The position numbers and the translations under genes are program-made. The notes under the pieces were generated by a model. The model worked only from the letters and a program-made list of their open reading frames with translations, made no database searches and was not told where the DNA came from. From NCBI GenBank assembly GCA_018268755.1, contig JAFDVW010000032.1, positions 1 to 64,000 of the forward strand: a stretch of DNA of 64,000 nucleotides. Direction: 5' to 3'. Below are positions 23,482-31,100 of the stretch, in pieces. How positions within the stretch are numbered: position 1 is the stretch's first letter; each line of letters starts with the position of its first letter. The DNA comes from Acidobacteriota bacterium. Lineage in GTDB: Bacteria; Acidobacteriota; Terriglobia; Terriglobales; Acidobacteriaceae.

Positions 23482-25749
23482 GTGCCAAGAACCATCGGTA
23501 GAGTACTGCTCCAGGGCCTGCTTTTTTTTCTGTTAACGTTTCTGGCCCTGGGGCGTGCCCAGGGCCAGCTGCAAGGCCACGTGACCGATGCCACGGGTGC
23601 GGCGGTCGCCCGCGCCAAAGTTACCTTTCGCAGCGGCAGTGTGCGCGCCGTGCAGTTCACCGATGGCGCCGGCAAATTTGCTTTCCGGGAAGAGGCCGTA
23701 ACTTCCGGGACCATAGAAGTATCCGCTGACGGGTTCCAGTCTCAGTCCTACAAATGGCAGGCTGGTTCCAGCGCTATGAGCATTGTGCTGGCGCCGGCCA
23801 CGGTGACCGAGGATGTGACGGTCACCGCCAACCGCGTCAGTACACGGGTAGTCGAAACTCCCACCAGCGTGGTGGTGCTCTCTCACCACGATCTTGCCGC
23901 CACCGCCGCGCTCACCACCGATGACATGCTGCGCCAGGTGACCGGCTTCAGTCTCTTTCGCCGTTCCGGCAGCCGCACCGCCAACCCCACTTCGCAGGGC
24001 GTCTCTCTGCGCGGCCTGGGAGCGAGCGGCCCGAGCCGCGCCCTGGTGCTGGCCGATGGCTTTCCTCTGAATGATCCCTTCGGTGGCTGGGTGTACTGGA
24101 ATCGCGTGCCGCATGTGGAGATCCGCAGTATCGAGGTGGCCAATGGGGGCGCGTCGCATCTGTATGGTTCCGATGCTCTCGGGGGTGTAGTGAACCTCTT
24201 GCGCCGGCCCAGCGCGGAAGACGGGTTTTCGCTGGACGGTTCTTACGGCAACGAAAACAGCGGCAATCTCTCCTTCGCGGGCGGCAAGCAGATCGGCAAC
24301 TGGGCAGGGTCGGTGGCCGGGGAGTGGTACAGCTCCGATGGCTATATCGCAGTCCCCTCTGATCAGCGCGGCAGTGTCGACAAGCCGGTGAACGCGGAAT
24401 ACGCGACCGGAGAAGCCGGCCTGGTCCGCAGTTTCGGTGAGAAGGGCAACCTGTTTGTTCGCGGCTCCATTTATGGCGAGGCCCGTAATAACGGGACACC
24501 CATCCAGGTAAACAGCGCGACGGTCCGCGAACTTACTTTTGGCGGCAATTGGAACGCCGGTGGCTGGGGAGCGCTGAACCTGCGTGGCTATGCCAGCCGG
24601 GAAGGGCTGTATCAGACCTTCTCTTCGATCGCCGCCGACCGTAACAGCGAAACCCTGTCGCGCCGGCAGTGGGTCCCGGCGCAGCGGGTCGGTTTTTCTG
24701 CCCAGTGGGTGAAGAGCTTGGGCACGCGGCAGAACCTGGTCGCCGGCGTGGAACAGTGGAATGTCCACGGCATGACCAACGAATTGGGGGCGGTCAGTGT
24801 CCTGCACGCGGGGGGCCGGGAAGTGAATTGGGCGGCCTACGGCGAGGATATGATTCGCCTGACGCCCAACTGGCTGCTGACCCTGAGCGGACGGATCGAC
24901 CACTGGCAAAACTTTTCCGCCTTCAGCGCGACCGTTCCCTTCACCGGGCCGGAGGCGCTCACGCCTTATCCCGATCGCAGCGAGACGTTCTTCAGCCCGC
25001 GGGCGGCATTGTTGCGAAAAGTGAACTCGAACCTGTCGTTGACCGCTTCCGCTTATCGTTCCTTTCGCGCGCCGACCCTCAATGAGTTGTATCGTGGCTT
25101 CCGTCTGGGCAACGTGGTCACCAACGCCAACGCTGATTTGCAGGCGGAACGCCTGACCGGCGGGGAGGCCGGCGCTATTGTTTCGGGATGGGCGCAACGC
25201 TTCCTGCTGCGCGCTACCTATTTTTACGCCCATATTTCCGACCCCATTACCAATGTGACGCTCAGCACGACGCCTACGTTGATCACCCGCCAGCGGCAAA
25301 ACCTCGGCAGCACGCGCTCGCAGGGCCTGGAAGTGGAAGCGACCGGACAATTGAAATCGTGGCTGCTGGTTTCGAGCGGATATCAGTACACCGGAGCGGT
25401 GGTGCTGGAGTCTTCGACAGGATCCGGGCTGGTGGGGAAGGACATTCCCCAGGTCCCGCGCGAACAATGGAATTTTCAGGTGCGCTATTCCAAGCCTTTT
25501 CTGGTCGCGGGCATTCAGGGGCGATACGTGGGCGCGCAGTTTGATGACGACATCAACTCGCTGGTGCTGCGGCGCTACTTCACCATGGATTTGCTACTGT
25601 CGCATCCCCTGCGGCCGGGGCTGGAGGTGTTTGGCGCGGCGGAGAATCTGTTGAACCAGCGTTACGATGTCGCTCGCACTCCCACCCTCACTGTCGGCCC
25701 GCCGATTCTGGCGCGGGTGGGACTGCGCCTACAGTGGGGCGCGCGCTAG
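23482..25749 (+). CDS. TonB-dependent outer-membrane receptor
   Basis: A 755-residue outer-membrane active transporter. A signal peptide (about 1-28) is followed by a carboxypeptidase-regulatory-like beta domain (QLQGHVTDATGAAVARAKVTF), common in Acidobacteria and Bacteroidota. The plug domain runs about 115-235 (VVLSHHDLAATAALTTDDML, GVSLRGLGASGPSRALVLADG, YGSDALGGVVNLL), then a 22-strand barrel that ends with an aromatic strand (GLRLQWGAR). The start is a GTG with AAAGG about ten bases upstream. The BtuB-like plug suggests a siderophore, cobamide or oligosaccharide ligand, which cannot be decided. It sits alone on the plus strand. Confidence 0.92.
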   Translation: MPRTIGRVLLQGLLFFLLTFLALGRAQGQLQGHVTDATGAAVARAKVTFRSGSVRAVQFTDGAGKFAFREEAVTSGTIEVSADGFQSQSYKWQAGSSAMSIVLAPATVTEDVTVTANRVSTRVVETPTSVVVLSHHDLAATAALTTDDMLRQVTGFSLFRRSGSRTANPTSQGVSLRGLGASGPSRALVLADGFPLNDPFGGWVYWNRVPHVEIRSIEVANGGASHLYGSDALGGVVNLLRRPSAEDGFSLDGSYGNENSGNLSFAGGKQIGNWAGSVAGEWYSSDGYIAVPSDQRGSVDKPVNAEYATGEAGLVRSFGEKGNLFVRGSIYGEARNNGTPIQVNSATVRELTFGGNWNAGGWGALNLRGYASREGLYQTFSSIAADRNSETLSRRQWVPAQRVGFSAQWVKSLGTRQNLVAGVEQWNVHGMTNELGAVSVLHAGGREVNWAAYGEDMIRLTPNWLLTLSGRIDHWQNFSAFSATVPFTGPEALTPYPDRSETFFSPRAALLRKVNSNLSLTASAYRSFRAPTLNELYRGFRLGNVVTNANADLQAERLTGGEAGAIVSGWAQRFLLRATYFYAHISDPITNVTLSTTPTLITRQRQNLGSTRSQGLEVEATGQLKSWLLVSSGYQYTGAVVLESSTGSGLVGKDIPQVPREQWNFQVRYSKPFLVAGIQGRYVGAQFDDDINSLVLRRYFTMDLLLSHPLRPGLEVFGAAENLLNQRYDVARTPTLTVGPPILARVGLRLQWGAR

Positions 25750-25760
25750 CCTTCGACCTG

Positions 25761-25793
25761 GGCCCTTCGGGCTGCGCTCAGGGCAAGCTGCCC
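25761..25793 (-). repeat. Interspersed repeat of the GCCCTGAGCGAAG type, copy 2
   Basis: A 33-nt sequence, the reverse complement of which starts GGGCAGCTTGCCCTGAGCG and matches 12565-12596 with about two differences. It sits immediately after the TonB receptor stop codon. A related CCCACACAAG element recurs at about 25933. Confidence 0.75.
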
Positions 25794-25959
25794 GCTGGGG
25801 GCGTAGGAGGAAGGCAGCGGCCATGCTTTTGACCCCAACGATGGAACTCCTGGCAGCTAGAGCCGGCGGCAAGATTCTGCCGCTGTAAGACGCATCTTCT
25901 GCTACGCACGGGCAAGAGGCCCGCGCCCACACGCCCACACAAGTATGCCCACACCGGCA

Positions 25960-28683
25960 TTAGCCGATGCGCAACGGCGATTCCGCGGTGATGGTCACAG
26001 CTTGATCAAAGCGGAACACAACCACTCCATCCTTCTGAGTGGACTTCGCCGCGATTGCCTGATCGCCGACGCGCACTTTGGCCGGTGCACTAGCAGCGAG
26101 CTTCACGGCCACTTCTTGCAGAGACAGCTGGCCCGTCACCGGTTCCAGCGCGAAGTCGCTTTGCGCGGCATTTTGCCGGGCGCGGCCCCACGCGGTGGGC
26201 GTGGACCAGAATGTCTGGAAGGCCTTTCCCGTCGCAAGACGCGGCACTATGGCCAGCTTCCGGGCCACAGCGTCATAGTGGAATCCGGAGACCGTGGGCA
26301 CCAGGGCCCAGCTCGCCATGGGCCGCGCATAGTGATATCCGTACTCGGTTTCGCCATAAGGATTGCGGCGCTCTCCGTCGTAGCGCGCACGCAAGGTGTT
26401 CACATATTTCAATGCCTCATTGTTCCTGCCATAGGTGAACATCAGCGCCGCCGCCTCATATTCCAGGCCGGTCCACACTTCAGAGTAATAGGGCATGGGC
26501 GCGATCTCGCGTCCGGTCTTCGTGTAGTCAGTGACCACCAGGCCGCCTTCGTCATTCACTGCATAACCACGTTCGGTGCAGACGTGATGTTCCAGGCTGG
26601 TCTTGAAGTTGTAGTGATCGATGGAGGCGAGCGCAGTGCGAATATTCTTCAAATCGAGCAGCGGCCCGAGGCCGGCCAGATTGGCCATGTATTGGCCCAC
26701 CAGCTGGTCCACACAGCAGCCATGTCCAATTTGCACGTCAGGATGAAGTGTATCCAGATCCTGATCGTCAAGGATGAGCCCGGAAGCAATCTTGTCTTTG
26801 GCGATGCCGCGAATGTCCTGCCAGTAGTATTCGCCATTGAAGAGGTGGGCGTCGGTCCAGCCGCTGCCTTTCTGAAAAAGTGCGGCGCACTGGGCGCTGA
26901 GATCGTCGTCGCCCATCGCCTTCGCCATCTCGGCGCAGGCTTTGAGGGCGGCCAGATACCAGCTCTGGCAGAGTGGATTGGGGCCGAAGAACTCGATGTC
27001 ATAGGTATTGTGCTGCACGCCTTCCATGACGCCGTCCTGATCGCCGTCCCATCCCCCGGGACGCCAGGCATAGAGCAGGGCGCGTTTCGCGGCGGGCCAA
27101 TTTTTCTTCAGCCAATCCGTATCGCCGCAGAACTTCCAATCGAAATACAGTTTGACGATCTGCCCCATCTGTCCATCCGCCGCGGCCGCTCCCCAGTGTT
27201 CTTTCCCCAGCGGCAACTTGTGGCGGAAGTCCATGTGGCCTTCCTCGTCGGTGGCATAGCCAAAGCTGGTGTCGCGCAGCGAGCGGGCCAGGGTAGGGAA
27301 TAAATACTGGGTGGCGACTTCGTAATTCCACACGTGGGTGCAGGTGCCAAAGCCCAGGCCGCGCAGATCGCCGCAACCTTCAAATCCGTGATAGCTACCG
27401 TCGGCGATGCGGAATGCGGTATTGGAGACCAGCGTGCTCAGATTGGCCGTGGCCGCTTCTTTCACCACATCGGGCAAGGTGGAGTCGCGCATGATCGCGA
27501 CAAACTTGCGGGTGCCGGCTTCGAGGCGGGGAAGATTGGCGGCCACATACTCCGCCGCCGCCCAGGCGTCGGCGAAGCGGGTGCAGTAGAAATTGCCGAG
27601 AATGGTTTTCTCCTCACCTTTGGGGGCATCCCATCCGCTCCACTCGGGCGTGCGATTGGGAAAATGCCAGGTCAGCAGGAAACGAAACTGGCGGCGTTCG
27701 CCCGGAGGAATGGTATGGCGTAGGGAGACGGACCCGATCTGTGATTTTGACTCGCGCCGGCTTCCCAGTGTGCCGTCTTTGGAGAAGTGGTCGCGCCAGA
27801 AGTGGTCGATGTACGACTCGCGTCCGACGTTCGTCCAGTTCACTTGCCGGTCGGGTTGCGCGCCGTCGCCGGCCAGGGCCGCCAAGGCAAAAGTGCCGCG
27901 CATCGGGTCCTGCTGCGCCAGGGACGGGTTGCTCATCAGAATGCCGGTGAGCCCGGCGCCGTCGCGTGCCTGATTAATGCGGTCTTTGCCATCGCCCACA
28001 GGGTTCTGGATGGTCCAGGCAATGACCGCCTCAGCCGAGGTTTTGCCGGGATTGTGGACTTCATACGTCAGGACCGCGCAGGGCAGGCCGGAGTCATCGG
28101 CGTCGAGCGGCTGAAAAGGCGAGAAGGCCTCCAGGGCAACCTGCACCGGCAAAGCGGGATCTTGAAACTCCAGGCGGGCCAGGGGGAAAGAGCCCAGGAA
28201 CCTGGTTTCCGCCAAGCGGGGAAGACCGGGCACGTTGCTCCAGTTGCTGACGCCGTTGTCCCGCAGATCAAATGGCGGCAGAAAGCGGCGTTCCAGGACG
28301 CTGCTGAAGGTGGCGCCGCCGCCAGTCTTTACCCACAAAGCCGGCCAGGCATTGTTGGGAAGGTTGCCTACGTGCGAGCGGTTGAAGATCTCCCAGTCGC
28401 GCAGGTTGCCACGCCCGCCCAGTCCGATGCAGCCGGCGCCGATGCCGCCCAGAGGAAAGGAAATGCGCGCCAGCTGATTTCCGGTGTAAACGCGAGGGAA
28501 GGCTATGGGGCCTCTGCCGCTGGAGGAAGCCGGCTGGGCCGCTTCTTGCGAAGCCGGTTCGTTCTCGGCAGCATCCAATAGAGAAGTCGCGGAAGCGCTG
28601 AGGCTGGGCAGTACCAATGAACCCGTCGCGGCGGCTTTTAGGAAATTACGGCGGGTGGCTGGCGAGATTTTTTTCTTCGGCAT
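25960..28683 (-). CDS. GH116 family glycosidase (non-lysosomal glucosylceramidase/beta-glucosidase type), Tat-exported
   Basis: A 907-residue secreted glycoside hydrolase. The N-terminus has a Tat signal RRNFLKAAATG. The GH116 N-terminal beta-sandwich starts RISFPLGGIGAGCIGLGGRG and the (alpha/alpha)6 catalytic domain occupies about 440-800. It contains FEGCGDLRGLGFGTCTHVWN, GWDGDQDGVMEGVQHNTYD and VWTGLEYEAAALM, the last two matching GBA2-type catalytic regions. The ATG at 28683 has an ideal SD GAGGGAAGC; in-frame sequence further upstream is non-coding in character. Substrates of the family include beta-glucosides and beta-xylosides. It is divergent from the LLM oxidoreductase gene. Confidence 0.9.
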   Translation of the reverse strand: MPKKKISPATRRNFLKAAATGSLVLPSLSASATSLLDAAENEPASQEAAQPASSSGRGPIAFPRVYTGNQLARISFPLGGIGAGCIGLGGRGNLRDWEIFNRSHVGNLPNNAWPALWVKTGGGATFSSVLERRFLPPFDLRDNGVSNWSNVPGLPRLAETRFLGSFPLARLEFQDPALPVQVALEAFSPFQPLDADDSGLPCAVLTYEVHNPGKTSAEAVIAWTIQNPVGDGKDRINQARDGAGLTGILMSNPSLAQQDPMRGTFALAALAGDGAQPDRQVNWTNVGRESYIDHFWRDHFSKDGTLGSRRESKSQIGSVSLRHTIPPGERRQFRFLLTWHFPNRTPEWSGWDAPKGEEKTILGNFYCTRFADAWAAAEYVAANLPRLEAGTRKFVAIMRDSTLPDVVKEAATANLSTLVSNTAFRIADGSYHGFEGCGDLRGLGFGTCTHVWNYEVATQYLFPTLARSLRDTSFGYATDEEGHMDFRHKLPLGKEHWGAAAADGQMGQIVKLYFDWKFCGDTDWLKKNWPAAKRALLYAWRPGGWDGDQDGVMEGVQHNTYDIEFFGPNPLCQSWYLAALKACAEMAKAMGDDDLSAQCAALFQKGSGWTDAHLFNGEYYWQDIRGIAKDKIASGLILDDQDLDTLHPDVQIGHGCCVDQLVGQYMANLAGLGPLLDLKNIRTALASIDHYNFKTSLEHHVCTERGYAVNDEGGLVVTDYTKTGREIAPMPYYSEVWTGLEYEAAALMFTYGRNNEALKYVNTLRARYDGERRNPYGETEYGYHYARPMASWALVPTVSGFHYDAVARKLAIVPRLATGKAFQTFWSTPTAWGRARQNAAQSDFALEPVTGQLSLQEVAVKLAASAPAKVRVGDQAIAAKSTQKDGVVVFRFDQAVTITAESPLRIG

Positions 28684-28785
28684 AGCTTCCCTCAGAATTG
28701 GTTTGGCGCGCAGTCCCATGCGCAGGCGGCTGGCCGCGACCATCATACCGATCTTTTCAGGAAATCGGAATGTGTTCCGATAAAC

Positions 28786-29790
28786 ATGACTATGATTCCA
28801 CTTTCCATTCTCGATCTTTCCCCCATCGTCGAAGGGGCGACCGCCGCGGATGCCTTCCACAATACGCTGCATCTGGCGCAGCACGCCGAGCGCCTGGGCT
28901 ACAAACGCTACTGGCTGGCGGAGCACCACAACATGCCGGGCATTGCCTGCGCGGCCACCGCGGTAGTGATTGGGTATGTCGCGGGGGGAACCAAGACAGT
29001 CCGCGTCGGCTCGGGCGGGGTGATGCTGCCCAACCACTCTCCGCTGATCATTGCCGAGCAATTCGGTACGCTGGCCTCGCTTTATCCTGGCCGCATTGAC
29101 CTGGGGTTGGGGCGTGCCCCCGGTACCGACATGCTGGCGGCCCGGGCCCTGCGCCGTGATCTGGCGGCCAGCGCCGCCCGCTTTCCCCAGGATGTGCAGG
29201 AATTGCTGCACCTGTTTGAGCCGGCGGCTCCGGGGCAGGCGATTCGCGCGGTGCCCGGCGCCGGATTGCGGGTACCGGTATGGCTGTTAGGGTCCAGCCT
29301 GTTCAGCGCTGAACTGGCCGCCGAGCTGGGGTTGCCGTTTGCCTTTGCTTCGCACTTCGCGCCCAGTGAGATGATTCCGGCGCTCACCCTGTATCGCCGC
29401 TATTTCAAGCCGTCGCCCTATCTGGACCGTCCTTATGCCATGTTGACCGTCAACGTGATTGCAGCGGACACGGATGCCGAGGCGCGCCGGCAATTTACTT
29501 CCTTACAGCAGGCCTTCATCAATCTGCATCGCGGCAGGCCCGGGCAAATCCCCCCGCCGGTCGACGACATCGAAGCCATCTGGTCACCCCTGGAAAAGGA
29601 AGGCGTCAACCGCTCGCTGGCTTATGCTTTTGTGGGAGGTCCGGAAACCGTGGCGCGGGGCCTGCGGTCCTTTATCGAAGCCCGCCAGCCCGACGAACTC
29701 ATGATCACGGCGCACCTCTATGATCAGTCGGCCCGCCTGCGTTCCTTTGAAATCGCCGCGGAAGTCATGGGGAACGCCGCCACACGCTGA
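28786..29790 (+). CDS. Luciferase-like LLM-class flavin-dependent oxidoreductase
   Basis: A 334-residue cytoplasmic FMN/F420-type (beta/alpha)8 oxidoreductase. It starts IPLSILDLSPI and contains the family hallmark RLGYKRYWLAEHHNMPGIA, VRVGSGGVMLPNHSPLIIAEQFGTL and PGRIDLGLGRAPGTD, typical of the MsnO8/alkanal-monooxygenase-like subgroup. The C-terminal segment FVGGPETVARGLRSFIEA is standard. The substrate is unknown. Two ATGs six bases apart (28786 and 28792) are possible starts. fdhD follows about 50 bp downstream on the same strand. Confidence 0.9.
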   Translation: MTMIPLSILDLSPIVEGATAADAFHNTLHLAQHAERLGYKRYWLAEHHNMPGIACAATAVVIGYVAGGTKTVRVGSGGVMLPNHSPLIIAEQFGTLASLYPGRIDLGLGRAPGTDMLAARALRRDLAASAARFPQDVQELLHLFEPAAPGQAIRAVPGAGLRVPVWLLGSSLFSAELAAELGLPFAFASHFAPSEMIPALTLYRRYFKPSPYLDRPYAMLTVNVIAADTDAEARRQFTSLQQAFINLHRGRPGQIPPPVDDIEAIWSPLEKEGVNRSLAYAFVGGPETVARGLRSFIEARQPDELMITAHLYDQSARLRSFEIAAEVMGNAATR

Positions 29791-29843
29791 TGGCGACGCT
29801 CGCCGGCGTGCTGCGCTATGATGGCACGTCCTGAGGACTTGGC

Positions 29844-30704
29844 GTGAAATCCACCACCAACCACGAAAACACGGTGCGCTCCGTACAGGAAGTCCGCGTT
29901 TGCCGGATAGAGGGTGTTCACGCAGATGCGGCGGCCGACCTCGTTGCGGTGGAAGAGCCGATGGAGATCCAGTTGGCCTACGGCCCGCCGAATGCGCGAT
30001 TGCTGAAGTCCATCTCGGTCACCATGCGCACCCCGGGAGAGGATTTTGATCTGGCGGTGGGTTTTCTGGTCACGGAAGGAGTCGTGCGCGACGCCAGTGA
30101 CATCGAGCGGGTGCAGGATGTGTCCACCTCCGCCGGGCAAAACGTAGTGCGGGTGGAGTTGGCGCCGGAAGTGGAAGTGCGGCTGGCCACGCTGGAAAGG
30201 AACTTCTACACCACCTCAAGTTGTGGAATTTGCGGCAAGGCTTCCTTGCTGGCATTGCGCAGCGTGTCGCCGCCGCGTGTGCGTAGCGAGTTTCGCATGG
30301 CACTGGATGTCCTCTATTCCTTGCCCGCCGCATTGCGGGCCGCGCAAAACGTTTTTGAACAAACCGGCGGACTGCACGGGGCGGCCTTGTTCGACTCTCG
30401 TGGAAAGCTCCACGCCGTACGGGAAGACGTGGGTCGCCACAATGCCGTAGATAAACTTGTAGGATCGGAATTTCGCAAAGACCACGCGCCCCTGCGCGAC
30501 CGTCTGCTCATGCTCTCCGGGCGGGCCAGTTTCGAGCTGCTGCAGAAAGCCCTGATGGCGGGCCTTCCGGCGGTGGCGGCGGTGGGCGCGCCGTCCAGCC
30601 TGGCGGTGCAGGTGGCGAAGGAGTTCGATATTACGCTAGTCGGCTTTCTGCGCGAGGACCATTTGAATATTTACCATGGCGAGCAACGCATTGTTCCAAA
30701 TTAG
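29844..30704 (+). CDS. fdhD: Formate dehydrogenase accessory sulfurtransferase FdhD
   Basis: Cytoplasmic sulfurtransferase that passes sulfur from IscS to the bis-MGD molybdenum cofactor of formate dehydrogenases. The 286-residue protein has the core MRTPGEDFDLAVGFLVTEG, the persulfide-carrying motif SSCGICGKASL at about 130, and KLHAVREDVGRHNAVDKLVG plus RASFELLQKALMAG, all typical of FdhD. It starts at a GTG with SD GAGGA seven bases upstream. It is followed 15 bp later by a small gene and then by a convergent molybdoenzyme gene at 31086-33467, a likely client. Confidence 0.93.
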   Translation: MKSTTNHENTVRSVQEVRVCRIEGVHADAAADLVAVEEPMEIQLAYGPPNARLLKSISVTMRTPGEDFDLAVGFLVTEGVVRDASDIERVQDVSTSAGQNVVRVELAPEVEVRLATLERNFYTTSSCGICGKASLLALRSVSPPRVRSEFRMALDVLYSLPAALRAAQNVFEQTGGLHGAALFDSRGKLHAVREDVGRHNAVDKLVGSEFRKDHAPLRDRLLMLSGRASFELLQKALMAGLPAVAAVGAPSSLAVQVAKEFDITLVGFLREDHLNIYHGEQRIVPN

Positions 30705-30719
30705 CCGAGGACCGGCCCG

Positions 30720-31100
30720 GTGAAGCTGCGAATTAAAGGCAATTCCCTCCGCTTCCGGGTGTCTCGCCCGGAGCTGGCCCGCCTGCTTGCGGCCGGCCGC
30801 ATTGCAGACACCGTGCGTTTCGGAGAAGAAGAAAGCGCCCGTCTGACCTATGCCCTGGAGCATTCCCCAAGTGCAGTGGCGGTCACGGTGCACCATCGGG
30901 GAACAGAAACCGCCGTCGTCCTGCCCACGCACACGGCCCAGTCCTGGGCGGAGAGCGATCAAGTCGGCATTTATGCCAAGCATCCCCTGGGAAAATATGG
31001 AGAGCTGGATGTGATCGTGGAGAAAGACTTTCCCTGTGGCGATCCGGCTGACCCGGAGAATGCCGATAAATTTCCCCGTCCGGATTCAGGCGTGTGCTGA
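30720..31100 (+). CDS. Conserved hypothetical protein linked to fdhD
   Basis: A 126-residue protein from a GTG start: KLRIKGNSLRFRVSRPELARLL, then EESARLTYALEHSP and the C-terminal YGELDVIVEKDFPCGDPAD. It looks like a small beta-rich soluble protein with a single conserved-looking Cys near the end; I cannot name the family with certainty. It lies 15 bp after fdhD, so probably co-transcribed, and its last 15 bases overlap the 3' end of the convergent molybdoenzyme gene. A role in molybdoenzyme maturation is inferred from location only. Confidence 0.6.
   Translation: MKLRIKGNSLRFRVSRPELARLLAAGRIADTVRFGEEESARLTYALEHSPSAVAVTVHHRGTETAVVLPTHTAQSWAESDQVGIYAKHPLGKYGELDVIVEKDFPCGDPADPENADKFPRPDSGVC

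Noticed and set aside
23533..25467. A 644-codon open frame antisense to the TonB receptor
   Set aside because: No recognisable motif; the sense strand has all TonB-receptor features.
25945..27303. A 452-codon open frame antisense to the GH116 gene
   Set aside because: Shadow of the GH116 coding sequence, with no ribosome binding site or domain.
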